Assembly (NCBI GenBank): GCA_023481105.1
Contig: JAMCWK010000021.1
Location: 1-36,353 of the forward strand
Source of the DNA: Acidobacteriota bacterium
GTDB taxonomy: Bacteria; Acidobacteriota; Terriglobia; Acidiferrales; UBA7541
Length of the DNA: 36,353 nucleotides
Reading direction: 5' to 3'
The translations under genes were made by a program, and so were the position numbers. The notes under the pieces are model-generated. The model saw only the letters and a list, made by a program, of their open reading frames with translations. It did no database searches and was not told the origin of the DNA. This document shows positions 16,147 through 24,172 of this stretch, piece by piece (the stretch's first letter is position 1; every line of letters begins with the position of its first letter).

Positions 16147-16629
16147 TTACTTTTTGTAGCCAATCTTTCGCAAGAACTCTTTCCGGTGCTTCGCTTCGTC
16201 CGGCCCCTCAACGCCTTTCGGCGAGCTGCCGTCAATCACGCCCAGCACGCCGCGACCCTCGGCGCCCTGCGCGACGATGACTTCCACCGGGTTTGCCGTG
16301 GCGCAAAAAATCGAGCACACTTCGAAGCAGTCCTTGATGCGCCCCAACACGTTGATGGGGAAGGCGTCTCGCAGCAGCACTACGAAAACGTGTCCCGCGC
16401 CGATGGCCTGGGCATTTTCCAGCGCCGCTTTGCGCAGTTCGTCGTCGTTAGCCTCCACGCGCACCAGGCACGGCCCCGACGCCTCATTAAACGCAATCGC
16501 AAACTTCGCGCCGGGTACGGTGTTCACCATCACCTCGTAGAGGTCTTCCACCGTCTTGATGAAATGCGTCTGGCCCACAATGATGTTGGCGTCCTGCGGA
16601 ATTCGCAATTTCACGCTGTGCAGTTCCAT
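16147..16629 (-). CDS. adenosine-specific kinase family protein
   Basis: A 160-residue protein that fits the small adenosine-specific kinase family (PF04008) over its whole length: VKLRIPQDANIIVGQTHFIK near the N-terminus, KFAIAFNEASGPCLVR (42-57), IGAGHVFVVLLRDAFPINVL and the Cys-containing EVCSIFCATANPVEVIVAQ, ending in GRGVLGVIDGSSPKGVE. The family is typical of archaea and scattered bacteria; the name rests on structural and ligand data for archaeal members, and the in vivo role is uncertain. The ATG follows AGGGGGAG. It is divergent from the PGPGW gene and probably co-transcribed with the serine hydrolase. Confidence 0.85.
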   Translation of the reverse strand: MELHSVKLRIPQDANIIVGQTHFIKTVEDLYEVMVNTVPGAKFAIAFNEASGPCLVRVEANDDELRKAALENAQAIGAGHVFVVLLRDAFPINVLGRIKDCFEVCSIFCATANPVEVIVAQGAEGRGVLGVIDGSSPKGVEGPDEAKHRKEFLRKIGYKK

Positions 16630-16778
16630 CGTCTCCCCCTGCTTGCTGACGCTCGCGGCAGATTTATGAGCGTGGCCGCTAGCATTTTTGCGGTCAATGA
16701 TAGAATAGCCGGGCGCTCATGCCGCTCGCATCGGTTTTCCTGGTCATTCCGATTTGGCGCGCTGACGCGCGCTGAAGC

Positions 16779-17048
16779 ATGCTCATCAAAACTCTGCAAC
16801 AGGCCAAGCGCGTCATCAAGATTGTCGTCGGCTTCACCATTCTCCTCGCCGGAGTCGTCATGCTCGTCACGCCCGGCCCCGGCTGGGTGGCGATTTTTGG
16901 AGGGCTGGCCATTCTTGCCGCCGAATTCGTCTGGGCCCGCCGCCTCCTCGATCACTTGAAGCACCATGGCGGCAAACTCCGCGACGCCGTCTTCAACTCC
17001 AAGAATTCCAAGAACCCACCTGACTCTCCTGCGGAAAGCCCCAAGTAA
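16779..17048 (+). CDS. PGPGW-motif small membrane protein
   Basis: An 89-residue protein with one hydrophobic segment (about 15-32), the family-defining PGPGW (32-36) and a second hydrophobic segment (about 37-50), followed by a basic region and a Ser/Pro-rich tail. This is the TIGR02611/PF09656 type of small transmembrane protein of unknown function. Upstream TAGAAT (16701-16706) could be a -10 element but its -35 is poor. It converges with the DUF1579-type gene; the CCCTAAC repeat fills the gap. Confidence 0.8.
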   Translation: MLIKTLQQAKRVIKIVVGFTILLAGVVMLVTPGPGWVAIFGGLAILAAEFVWARRLLDHLKHHGGKLRDAVFNSKNSKNPPDSPAESPK

Positions 17049-17071
17049 AACGCTTCGGCCTCCGCATTTTT

Positions 17072-17133
17072 CCCTAACCCCTAACCCCTAACCCCTAACC
17101 CCTAACCCCTAACCCCTAACCCCTAACCCTAAC
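17072..17133. repeat. telomere-like CCCTAAC tandem repeat
   Basis: Eight exact copies of the heptamer CCCTAAC (17072-17127) plus a shortened CCTAAC. It lies between two convergent genes and overlaps neither. It resembles eukaryotic telomere repeats in wording only; such heptamer arrays occur in intergenic DNA of various environmental bacteria. It could vary in copy number. Confidence 0.9.
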
Positions 17134-17139
17134 CCCTTC

Positions 17140-17775
17140 TTACATTGGCGGCTGCTTTGCTGGAGGTACGTTCGGACGCATCGGCCCCTGCGGCGGAGCT
17201 CCGGTTCGTGTGGCCTGCGCTTCGAGATAAACTCGGTACCCGCCCGCATCCCATGCCTGCTCGATTTTTGTGCGCACTTCACCCGGCGAAACGCGCGTGT
17301 ATGTGATGCGCTCGCGAAATTCGCGCCCGTCCACTCTCCCGCGGTGCTCGAGGCTGAGCGTGTTCTCGTCCGCAAAGTTTCCGCGATAATCGCCTACGCC
17401 GCCTGCATCGTCAAACCAGAACATTCGGTAGTTCGCCGCTTCGCCATCGTAGGTCAGTATTCCGAACGCGCGGTAGGGTCCCTGCGGGCCGACGCCGTCA
17501 TAATTGAATTGCAGAAATCGCCCCAGCAGCGGACGCGCAAACCACCGCCCGGTCCCGCCCTCCGCTTTCTGCCCCGAGGTTTCGCCCGGATAGCGGACCT
17601 TCTCTTCCCAGGCCCCAACCAGGAACGCCAGCCGTCGGCCTTCGGGCCCCAGCCTGGCTGGCCCGGGAATCCCTTGCTGGGGTCTGACCGAAGCCTGCTG
17701 CTGTGCGGCGCCAGGTGCTGCCAAGAAAACGAGTCCAACAGCTGCGACCAATGGGAACACCTTCCAAAACCTCAT
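17140..17775 (-). CDS. exported DUF1579-type protein
   Basis: A 211-residue protein with a signal peptide (about 1-25, ending PGAAQQQ) and a lipocalin-like beta domain in which LAFLVGAWEEKVRYPG, GGTGRWFARPLLGRFLQF, FGILTYDGEAANYRMFWFDD and ENTLSLEHRG match the plan of the DUF1579 family, whose function is unknown. The C-terminal tail is rich in Pro, Gln and Met. ATG 17775 is chosen because GGAGG lies seven bases ahead; longer in-frame starts at 17793 and 17841 lack one. It is divergent from the TetR regulator. Confidence 0.75.
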   Translation of the reverse strand: MRFWKVFPLVAAVGLVFLAAPGAAQQQASVRPQQGIPGPARLGPEGRRLAFLVGAWEEKVRYPGETSGQKAEGGTGRWFARPLLGRFLQFNYDGVGPQGPYRAFGILTYDGEAANYRMFWFDDAGGVGDYRGNFADENTLSLEHRGRVDGREFRERITYTRVSPGEVRTKIEQAWDAGGYRVYLEAQATRTGAPPQGPMRPNVPPAKQPPM

Positions 17776-17907
17776 TGCGAGCCTCCAGGCCATTTCACTA
17801 TTCTCCGACGCGAGGATGCTAGCGCAGTTGCCTTGGAGCAAGTCCTACGCACCACATCGAAACAAGATAGCTTGAAGCGAGTGCGCACCGGTTAGCTGAG
17901 ATCGGAC

Positions 17908-17944
17908 TTGACACCTGAAGATCCAGTGCCATACTTAACGCAGT
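17908..17944 (+). promoter_or_regulatory. TetR promoter with candidate operator
   Basis: TTGACA (17908-17913) stands 18 bases before TACTTA (17932-17937), a moderate -10. The -10 is embedded in TACTTAACGCAGT (17932-17944), which is followed by GGTTAA so that TTAAC...GTTAA forms an inverted repeat. The word TACTTAACG recurs after the gene at 18604. TetR genes are commonly autoregulated from such overlapping sites; binding here is inference. Confidence 0.45.
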
Positions 17945-17977
17945 TAGGTTAATGTACTTAGTTATGCGAGGTCTTCC

Positions 17978-18565
17978 ATGAGCGTCCAAGAACGCCGAGC
18001 GCGAGAAAGAGCCAAGCTGCGCAGCGAGATTTTGAGCGCTGCGCGCGAATTGTTTGTCCGCGATGGCTATGAGAATTTCTCGATGCGCAAGCTGGCGGAG
18101 AAGATCGAATACTCCCCCACCACTATCTACCTGTACTTCAGTGATAAAGCGGACCTGTTGTCGCAGCTTTGCGAGGATTCCTTTGCGAAGCTGGTGCAGC
18201 AACTGGAAACCATCGCTTCGTTGACGACGGATTCCGTGGATGGACTGCGTGCGAGCATGCTGGCCTATGTGGAGTTTGGCCTGAAAAACCCCTCGAATTA
18301 TCAGGCGATTTTCATGCTTCCGGATGCCATGCTCGCGGCGAAGCCCGGCCGGCGACTTGCTCCCGAGGGGGCGGGGATGCGCGTGGTTGATTGCCTGGGA
18401 CGGGCGGTGCAGGACTGCATGCGCAAGGGCAAGCTCCGCAAGGCGGACGCGGAGGGAACCGCTCAGGCGATATGGGCTGCACTGCATGGCATTCACTTCG
18501 TTGCTGGTGGCACATCCGGAGTTTCCGTGGGTCCGCCGCGAAGCACTAGTGGACCAAGTCGTTGA
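17978..18565 (+). CDS. TetR-family regulator with apparent C-terminal frameshift
   Basis: Transcriptional regulator of the TetR family. Residues about 10-60 form the helix-turn-helix (ILSAARELFVRDGYENFSMR, then KIEYSPTTIYLYFSDKADLL), and the ligand-binding domain follows. After AIWAALHGI the frame reads HFVAGGTSGVSVGPP and stops at 18565, whereas the frame one base on reads TSLLVAHPEFPWVRREALVD and continues to a stop at 18593, which is what family members look like (ALHG..SLL). One extra base, probably near C18494, explains this. The shift could be a sequencing error or a real mutation; only the last 20 or so residues are affected. The intact gene would span 17978-18593 (about 204 residues). 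Confidence 0.85.
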   Translation: MSVQERRARERAKLRSEILSAARELFVRDGYENFSMRKLAEKIEYSPTTIYLYFSDKADLLSQLCEDSFAKLVQQLETIASLTTDSVDGLRASMLAYVEFGLKNPSNYQAIFMLPDAMLAAKPGRRLAPEGAGMRVVDCLGRAVQDCMRKGKLRKADAEGTAQAIWAALHGIHFVAGGTSGVSVGPPRSTSGPSR

Positions 18566-18603
18566 TATGACCATCGAAGGCTTACGGGCGTAGACAGTGT
18601 TTC

Positions 18604-18617
18604 TACTTAACGAAGTA
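18604..18617. promoter_or_regulatory. palindrome TACTT-AACG-AAGTA, possible TetR operator
   Basis: Perfect 5-bp inverted repeat between the convergent TetR and acetyl-CoA synthetase genes. It shares TACTTAACG and AGT with the site over the TetR promoter. The position, downstream of both genes, is unusual for an operator, so the match may also reflect a structural or chance element. Confidence 0.35.
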
Positions 18618-18646
18618 AATATAAATAACGCCGTAATCCAGTCACA

Positions 18647-20596
18647 CTATTCCTCCTGGCCTTTCTGCTGCGCAAGGCGCTCGATGGCTCCGATATCTTC
18701 GAGGGTTGTCGTGTCGCCGGAAATGCCGCCCTTTTGGGCCAATTCACGAAGCAGGCGGCGCATGATTTTTCCGCTGCGGGTTTTGGGGAGCAAGTCGGCG
18801 AAGCGCACTTCGGCGGGACGTGCAATGGTGCCGATGATTTTGGAGACGTGGTCGCTGAGATGGTTCTTCAGTTCGGGGGTGGGGTTTTGGCCGGCGCGCA
18901 ACGTGACGAAAGCGACGATGGCTTCGCCTTTGATTTCGTCTGGGCGGGCCACGACGGCGGCTTCTGCCACTGACGGGTGGCTGACCAGCGCGCTTTCAAT
19001 TTCCATGGTGCTCAGGCGATGGCCGGCGACCTTGATGACGTCGTCCACGCGGCCGAGGACCCAGAAATAACCATCTTTGTCGCATTGCGCGGCGTCACCG
19101 GTGAAATAAGCGCCTGGAATGCGGCTCCAGTAGTCGCGGCGGAAGCGCTCGTCATCGCCATAGATGGTGCGCAGCATGGAGGGCCAGGGCTTTTCGATGA
19201 CGAGATAACCGGTCTCGCCGGGCTTTACGGGTTCTCCCTGCATGTTCACGACACGCGCGGCGATGCCGGGAAGCGGAAGGCATGCAGAGCCGGGTTTGGT
19301 AGGCGTGGCGCCGGGCAGGGGAGAAATCAAGATAGAGCCGGTTTCCGTCTGCCACCAGGTGTCCACAATGGGGCATTGCTTGCGCCCAATGACTTCGTAA
19401 TACCACTTCCACGCGGCGGGGTTGATGGGTTCGCCGACGGTGCCCAGCAAGCGGATCTTGGAGATGTCGTGGCCCTCGAGCCACTGTTTGCCCCAGGCCA
19501 TGAAAGCACGCACGGCGGTAGCGGAGCTGTAAAAAATGGTGACGTTGTAGCGGTCGGCGATGCGCCAAAAGCGGTCACGCTTGGGATGGTCAGGCGCACC
19601 TTCGTACATGACGACACTGGCGCCATTGGAAAGCGGGCCGTAGACGATGTAGCTGTGGCCGGTGACCCAGCCGATGTCGGCGGTGCACCAGAAAATGTCG
19701 TCGTCGCGCAAATCGAAGACGTTTTGCATGCTCCACGTGCACTGGACCAAATAACCCGCCGAAGTATGCAGCACACCCTTGGGCTTGCCTGTAGTGCCGC
19801 TGGTGTAAAGAATGAAAAGCGGATGCTCGGCGTCGAGCACTTCCGGCTCGCAGGTTTCGGGAAACTGGTCCACCAGCTCGTTCCACCAAAGGTCGCGGCC
19901 CTGCTGCCAGGCGACCGGCTCGCCGGTGCGTTTCACGACGACCATGTGCTTCACCGTGGGACAGCTTTTCAGGGCTTCGTCAGCGGACTCTTTGAGAGGA
20001 ATGACGCGGCCGCGGCGGTAGCCGCCATCGGCGGTGATGAGGAGCTTGCACTTGGCGTCGTGAATGCGGTCGGCCAGCGCGGGCGCGCTGAAGCCGCCAA
20101 AGACCACACTGTGTACGGCGCCAATGCGCGCGCAGGCCAGCATGGCAATGGGCAGCTCCGGAATCATGGGCATGTAGATCGCGACCACGTCGCCCTTCTT
20201 CACGCCGAGGTCTTTCATGGCGTTGGCGAAGCGGCAGACGAGGTCGCGCAGCTCGCAGTAGGTAAACTCGATCGCCGTGCCGTCTTCGGCCTCCCAGAGA
20301 AGCGCGGGCTTGTTGCCGTGCTTCGCAATGTGGCGGTCCACGCAGTTGTAGGAGACGTTGAGCTTTCCTCCCACGTACCACTGCGCGTGCGGCAGCTTCC
20401 ACTCCAACGTCTTCTCGGGCGGGGTGATCCACTCGATGAGCTGGCCCTGCTCACCCCAGAATTCCTCCGGCTTTTCCAGTGCGTAGCGATGCAGCGCGTC
20501 GTACTCGGTTATGGAGCTGACGCGCGCGCGGGAAGAGAATTCTTCCGGCGGGGGGATGGCTGCTTCGTGCAGGATCGTGGGATCGAATTCGCTCAT
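18647..20596 (-). CDS. acsA: acetyl-CoA synthetase
   Basis: Acetate + ATP + CoA to acetyl-CoA + AMP + PPi, a cytoplasmic enzyme of acetate assimilation. The full 649-residue length matches AcsA. Visible are the adenylate-forming P-loop YTSGTTGKPKG (264-274), WCTADIGWVTGHSY, the acyl/AMP site DTWWQTETGSILISPLPG, the hinge GRVDDVIKVAGHRLST, and the C-terminal PKTRSGKIMRR with the catalytic Lys610, which in this family is the acetylation-controlled residue. GGAG precedes the ATG. A promoter candidate lies about 300 bases upstream at 20896-20923. Confidence 0.95.
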   Translation of the reverse strand: MSEFDPTILHEAAIPPPEEFSSRARVSSITEYDALHRYALEKPEEFWGEQGQLIEWITPPEKTLEWKLPHAQWYVGGKLNVSYNCVDRHIAKHGNKPALLWEAEDGTAIEFTYCELRDLVCRFANAMKDLGVKKGDVVAIYMPMIPELPIAMLACARIGAVHSVVFGGFSAPALADRIHDAKCKLLITADGGYRRGRVIPLKESADEALKSCPTVKHMVVVKRTGEPVAWQQGRDLWWNELVDQFPETCEPEVLDAEHPLFILYTSGTTGKPKGVLHTSAGYLVQCTWSMQNVFDLRDDDIFWCTADIGWVTGHSYIVYGPLSNGASVVMYEGAPDHPKRDRFWRIADRYNVTIFYSSATAVRAFMAWGKQWLEGHDISKIRLLGTVGEPINPAAWKWYYEVIGRKQCPIVDTWWQTETGSILISPLPGATPTKPGSACLPLPGIAARVVNMQGEPVKPGETGYLVIEKPWPSMLRTIYGDDERFRRDYWSRIPGAYFTGDAAQCDKDGYFWVLGRVDDVIKVAGHRLSTMEIESALVSHPSVAEAAVVARPDEIKGEAIVAFVTLRAGQNPTPELKNHLSDHVSKIIGTIARPAEVRFADLLPKTRSGKIMRRLLRELAQKGGISGDTTTLEDIGAIERLAQQKGQEE

Positions 20597-20814
20597 GTTG
20601 TCTCCGGGACTGCCGCGTGCGCGAGCCCCCTAAGGTACGGAAGGAGGGAGCAGGGGTCAAGCGAAGACGCATGCGAGGCTCGGCGCCGAAAAACTACCCC
20701 CTCCCCCCTATTTAGGGAGATGATGTCCAAATCATTGACCCGCAAGGAGATACGGAATTGATTAAATTTGAATCACTGTAACCCATTAGCAGGCAATAGG
20801 TTACGGAGGCGATC

Positions 20815-20868
20815 ATGTCGGGGATAATCCCCCTCCAGGCCATCGCCGACCGCGATTTTGCGAGGTAA
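20815..20868 (+). CDS. possible 17-residue peptide or gene remnant
   Basis: ATG with GGAGG six bases ahead opens MSGIIPLQAIADRDFAR and stops. It could be a leader peptide, the surviving start of a lost gene, or chance. Another short frame, MSKSLTRKEIRN, lies just upstream on the same strand (about 20723). No family recognised. Confidence 0.2.
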   Translation: MSGIIPLQAIADRDFAR

Positions 20869-20895
20869 TCCATAAGACAATCAAATAAGAATTAC

Positions 20896-20923
20896 TTTAT
20901 CTTACAGAGAATGCAATTGTCAA
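20896..20923 (-). promoter_or_regulatory. promoter candidate for acsA
   Basis: On the minus strand TTGACA (20923-20918), a 16-base spacer and GATAAA (20901-20896, four of six). The -10 lies inside a TAAGA-N9-TCTTA inverted repeat (20886-20904), a possible regulator site. Confidence 0.45.
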
Positions 20924-20990
20924 GTGTTTTTTCGCACCGCAGGCGCGGGGCCCTCGACTTGGGGGCGGCAATCGGTGCTAAAATCGGGCC

Positions 20991-21263
20991 ATGGCGCTAA
21001 AGGAACACGAGTTTGAAGACCAACTCCGCAAGGAAGGGTTCAAGCAAGTCTATGTTTGGCAGGACGGGCCGGACACGTGGTACCCCGAGCACGTCCACGC
21101 GACCGCGACAGCACACATCGTTGTCGAAGGGGAAGTGACGGTCACCGTTAACGGCAAGTCGCGCACCTACAGGGTCGGCGAGCGATGTGATGTGCCCGGG
21201 GGCACGGCGCACTCCGCGAAAATGGGGCCGAAGGGGTGCAGGTACGTGGTGGGGGAACACTGA
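20991..21263 (+). CDS. small cupin-domain protein
   Basis: A 90-residue single-domain cupin. The first cupin motif is represented by WYPEHVHATATAHIVVEGEV (about 30-49), whose histidines and glutamate are the usual metal ligands, and the second by YRVGERCDVPGGTAHSAKMG with a further His. Cupins of this size bind a metal and may be enzymes or sensors; no substrate can be assigned. It stands alone, convergent with glcF. No strong ribosome binding site precedes the ATG. Its 3' flank holds GATTTGTGATTT-like direct repeats (about 21268-21300). Confidence 0.8.
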   Translation: MALKEHEFEDQLRKEGFKQVYVWQDGPDTWYPEHVHATATAHIVVEGEVTVTVNGKSRTYRVGERCDVPGGTAHSAKMGPKGCRYVVGEH

Positions 21264-21421
21264 AACGAGATTTGTGATTTGCGATTTGTGATTTAGTGAT
21301 TGAATAGCCCACGACCGCGGGATTCCCGCCTTCAGGTTTCTGATATACGATTTTCAATCCAAGTTGCGATTCTGAAGAAGAACCTGCTGATTTAAAGGGC
21401 TCGAGCCAACAGTTGGGTGCT

Positions 21422-21442
21422 GGACAGGCTGAAAGCCTGTCC
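21422..21442. terminator. hairpin at the convergent cupin/glcF end
   Basis: GGACAGGCT-GAA-AGCCTGTCC, a perfect 9-bp stem touching the glcF stop codon, followed by TACAGGG. It may serve both convergent genes. It belongs to a family of dispersed hairpins that end in CCTACAG (see 22789). Confidence 0.55.
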
Positions 21443-22743
21443 TACAGGGCGCGATCAAGTAATTCCACGACATGCAGAACTTCTTGTTTGGTGCCGTGGA
21501 GGGCGGCGCCGGCGCGGAGTTGCAGCAGGCAGCCGGGGTTGGCGGTGACAATGACCGGCGCTTTCGTCGCAGCGGCGGAGCGCATTTTTTCCGCGAGGAT
21601 TTCCATGGACGCGGCGGTTTCGGTGACGTTGTAAATGCCGGCGGAGCCGCAGCAATCGTCTGCGCGGAACATTTCCACGAGCTCGATGCCGGGGATAGCG
21701 CGGATTAGTTTGCGCGGGGCTTCGCGGATGCGCTGGCCGTGCGCGAGGTGGCAGGAATCCTGATAGGTGACGCGCAAAGGAAGTTCCTTGAGCGGCGCGG
21801 CGAGACCGAGTTCGGCGAGGAATTCGGTGACGTCGCGCATTTTTTTCTGAAAGGCGATGGCCTTGGGATATTCGGCATCTCCTTCGTGGAATAACTGCGG
21901 GTATTCCTTCAGCGTGGAGCCGCAGCCGGCGGCGTTGGTGATGACGGCGTCGAAACTTTCGCGCAGAAACGCTTCCAAATTATTGCGCGCCAAATCGCGG
22001 GCCACATCGCGCACGCCGGCGTGCACGGCGAGCGCGCCACAGCAGAGCTGTCCATTAGGCACGACGACTTCGCAGCCGTTGGCGGTGAGCACGCGGATGG
22101 TGGCTTCGTTGAGCTGCGTGAACGTGACCTGCGCGATGCAGCCGGCGAAAAAGGCTACGCGGGCGCGGCGCTGGCCTTGCGCGGGAAACGTTTTGCCCAG
22201 CTCGGAAAAGAAAAACTTGTCATCAATGCGCGGCATGAGGCGCTCGCGGGCATCGAGACCGAGCAGCTTCAAAATGCCGGTGGCGCGCGCGAAAGCAGCG
22301 AAGCCCCAGCGCTGATAAATCTTGGCGAGGCGGGCGGCGGTGGAGATGCGTCGCGGGAAGGGAAGCAGGTGGCGGAAAAAAGCCTCGCGGGCGAGGCGCG
22401 AAAAGAGACCGCGGGGATGCTGCTGCTCAATCTGCGCGCGCGTGAATTCAACGAGCTTGCCGTACTCGACGCCGGAAGGGCAGGCGGTTTCGCAGGCGCG
22501 GCAGTCGAGGCAGCGATCAATGTGCGTGACGAAGCTGTCGCCTAATTCGAGCTGGCCCTGGTCCACCAGCAGCATCTGGCGGATGCGCCCGCGCGGGGAA
22601 TCCGCCTCCATGCCCCACAGGCGATACGTTGGGCAATGGTTCAGGCACAGGCCGCAGTGCACGCAGCGGGCGTAGTCGTCCCACAGGGGTTTGTCGTCTC
22701 CGGAGAAGCCTTTCAGAGGACGAGTTGTGGGAGTGGCGGTCAT
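21442..22743 (-). CDS. glcF: glycolate oxidase iron-sulfur subunit GlcF
   Basis: Iron-sulfur subunit passing electrons from the flavin subunits of glycolate oxidase to the respiratory chain. The 433 residues hold two 4Fe-4S motifs, CVHCGLCLNHCP (27-38) and CLDCRACETACP (78-89), and two CCG domains marked by FAGCIAQVTF with LCCGALAVHAG and by DSCHLAHGQ with DDCCGSAGIYN. Length and layout match GlcF. It is the last gene of glcDEF, 64 bases after glcE, with a hairpin in the gap. Confidence 0.93.
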   Translation of the reverse strand: MTATPTTRPLKGFSGDDKPLWDDYARCVHCGLCLNHCPTYRLWGMEADSPRGRIRQMLLVDQGQLELGDSFVTHIDRCLDCRACETACPSGVEYGKLVEFTRAQIEQQHPRGLFSRLAREAFFRHLLPFPRRISTAARLAKIYQRWGFAAFARATGILKLLGLDARERLMPRIDDKFFFSELGKTFPAQGQRRARVAFFAGCIAQVTFTQLNEATIRVLTANGCEVVVPNGQLCCGALAVHAGVRDVARDLARNNLEAFLRESFDAVITNAAGCGSTLKEYPQLFHEGDAEYPKAIAFQKKMRDVTEFLAELGLAAPLKELPLRVTYQDSCHLAHGQRIREAPRKLIRAIPGIELVEMFRADDCCGSAGIYNVTETAASMEILAEKMRSAAATKAPVIVTANPGCLLQLRAGAALHGTKQEVLHVVELLDRAL

Positions 22744-22788
22744 GAAAAAGCCGAAAAGCGAAAAAAGAAAAACGCCGAAACTTCAGAT

Positions 22789-22806
22789 GCCGGCCTGAAG
22801 GCCGGC
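22789..22806. repeat. hairpin in the glcE-glcF gap
   Basis: GCCGGCCT-GA-AGGCCGGC, a perfect stem just after the glcE stop, followed by CCTACAG. Same plan as the element at 21422. It lies inside an operon, so it may be an mRNA-processing or stability element rather than a terminator. Confidence 0.5.
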
Positions 22807-22807
22807 C

Positions 22808-24172
22808 CTACAGACCCCCGTGGAAACGGCCCGGCGAAAGGATGCCGCGCGGGTCGAATTCGTTTTTCAGGCTGCGCATCAACGCGAGGTCGTCGCGCGG
22901 CGGGCCCCACACGCTGAGTTCGCGCTTCAATTCCGAAGGACACCATTCAATCATCGCGCGCGCCGAAGAATCATCTGCGGCGCGGAAAAACTCCTGCGCG
23001 GCGGCGGTCAAGCGGCGCAGCGTGTCTGCGTTTTTCTCCGGCGGCATAAGCGCGGCAAAAATAAATCCACTGGCGCGCACCAGCATGGCGAGCGGAAGCT
23101 GATTTTGTTCCGCGATTTGTCTCATGCGCGACAGCAGCGCGGGTATTTGCGTGGGAAGCACGCTGAAGCGCACGAGCGTAGCGGCTGGCGATGCGTCGCG
23201 CGCGTGGCGCGGAAATTCGCGGACGCGGCCGAGGAGCGAGGATTTTTGCGCATCGGAAAGCGCCACAAATTCCGCGGCCTGCGCGCGTTCAGCGAAGCCG
23301 GGCAAATCGCGCGCGTGGCGCTCGACGATGGAGGGTTTTCCGCACGCGGCCGTCACCACGCACCATTTTCCCGCGGGCAGACGGTACGCATCGCTGCTCA
23401 GGACGGCTGCGGCGGCCGGGTCCACAACTTCCACGAGCCAGGGCTGGAGCACAGATTGCGCGAGCGCGCGGCAAAATGCGAGCACGGGCTCGGGCGCGGC
23501 GAAGGATGCGACAAACGTGCGCTGCGCAGGCGGCAGCGGAAACGTTTTGAAATTGACGCGGGTGATGACACCGAGCGTGCCCAGCGAACCGATCAGCAGT
23601 TTGTGAATGTCGTAGCCAGCGACGCTTTTCACCACGCGCCCGCCGCTTTTTGTCGGAAAACCTTCGCCGGTGACGAATTCCATGCCCAGCACGTAATCGC
23701 GTGGGCCGCCGAAGGCGTGGCGCAGCGGACTCGAGGAATTCGTGGCGATGATGCCGCCGATGGTGGCGGAGTCCTCGAAAGCAACACGCAAGGGCAGGAA
23801 TTGGCCTTTCTCCGCGAGTTGCGCATTCAGCGCGGCGATGCTGATGCCCGCTTCCACGCCGAGCGTGAGATCGCCGGGGTCGAAGGCCAGCACGCGGTTG
23901 AGACGCGCGGAGCTTACGGCGATGTCGAAGCGAGCGGGCGGCATGCCCATGGCGAGCTTGGTGCGGCCACCGCATGGGACGAGCGCAAGCTGCTCGCTAG
24001 CGGCAAAGCGAATGATTTCCGCGAGCTCGTCCACCGAAGCAGGTGCAACCGCGGCGGTGGGGCGAAGACCGTCGATTTCGAATGCTGTGAGCTGCGCGGG
24101 ATCTTCAACGACGTGCGCAGCGCCGGAAATTTCGCGCAGGCGAGAGAGAGAAATGGAAGTCGCGGGGCTCAT
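22808..24172 (-). CDS. glcE: glycolate oxidase FAD-binding subunit GlcE
   Basis: Second flavin-type subunit of glycolate oxidase, 454 residues from the chosen start. It has an FAD_binding_4 domain: VPCGGRTKLAMGMPPARFD, then DLTLGVEAGISIAALNAQL, ATIGGIIATNSSSPLRHAFG with GPRDYVLGMEFVTGEG, and GGRVVKSVAGYDIHKLLIGS. The C-terminus ends in NEFDPRGILSPGRF, usual for GlcE. The ATG at 24172 overlaps the glcD stop as ATGA, so translation is probably coupled; the frame could extend upstream inside glcD. Confidence 0.92.
   Translation of the reverse strand: MSPATSISLSRLREISGAAHVVEDPAQLTAFEIDGLRPTAAVAPASVDELAEIIRFAASEQLALVPCGGRTKLAMGMPPARFDIAVSSARLNRVLAFDPGDLTLGVEAGISIAALNAQLAEKGQFLPLRVAFEDSATIGGIIATNSSSPLRHAFGGPRDYVLGMEFVTGEGFPTKSGGRVVKSVAGYDIHKLLIGSLGTLGVITRVNFKTFPLPPAQRTFVASFAAPEPVLAFCRALAQSVLQPWLVEVVDPAAAAVLSSDAYRLPAGKWCVVTAACGKPSIVERHARDLPGFAERAQAAEFVALSDAQKSSLLGRVREFPRHARDASPAATLVRFSVLPTQIPALLSRMRQIAEQNQLPLAMLVRASGFIFAALMPPEKNADTLRRLTAAAQEFFRAADDSSARAMIEWCPSELKRELSVWGPPRDDLALMRSLKNEFDPRGILSPGRFHGGL

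Larger units (their letters stand above)
20597..20990. other. long spacer between acsA and cupin, with leader structures
   Basis: No full gene is seen in these 394 bases. It holds a minus-strand promoter candidate (20896-20923), a GTAACC...GGTTAC inverted repeat (20778-20804) and a short plus-strand frame with a good ribosome binding site (20815-20868). If the promoter is used, acsA has a leader of roughly 290 bases. The base composition is lower in GC than the neighbouring genes. Confidence 0.5.

Noticed and set aside
17072-17133. CRISPR array
   Set aside because: The unit is a 7-base tandem without spacers, so it is a simple repeat.
18977-20761. Plus-strand 594-residue frame
   Set aside because: It is the antisense of acetyl-CoA synthetase, which has full family motifs.
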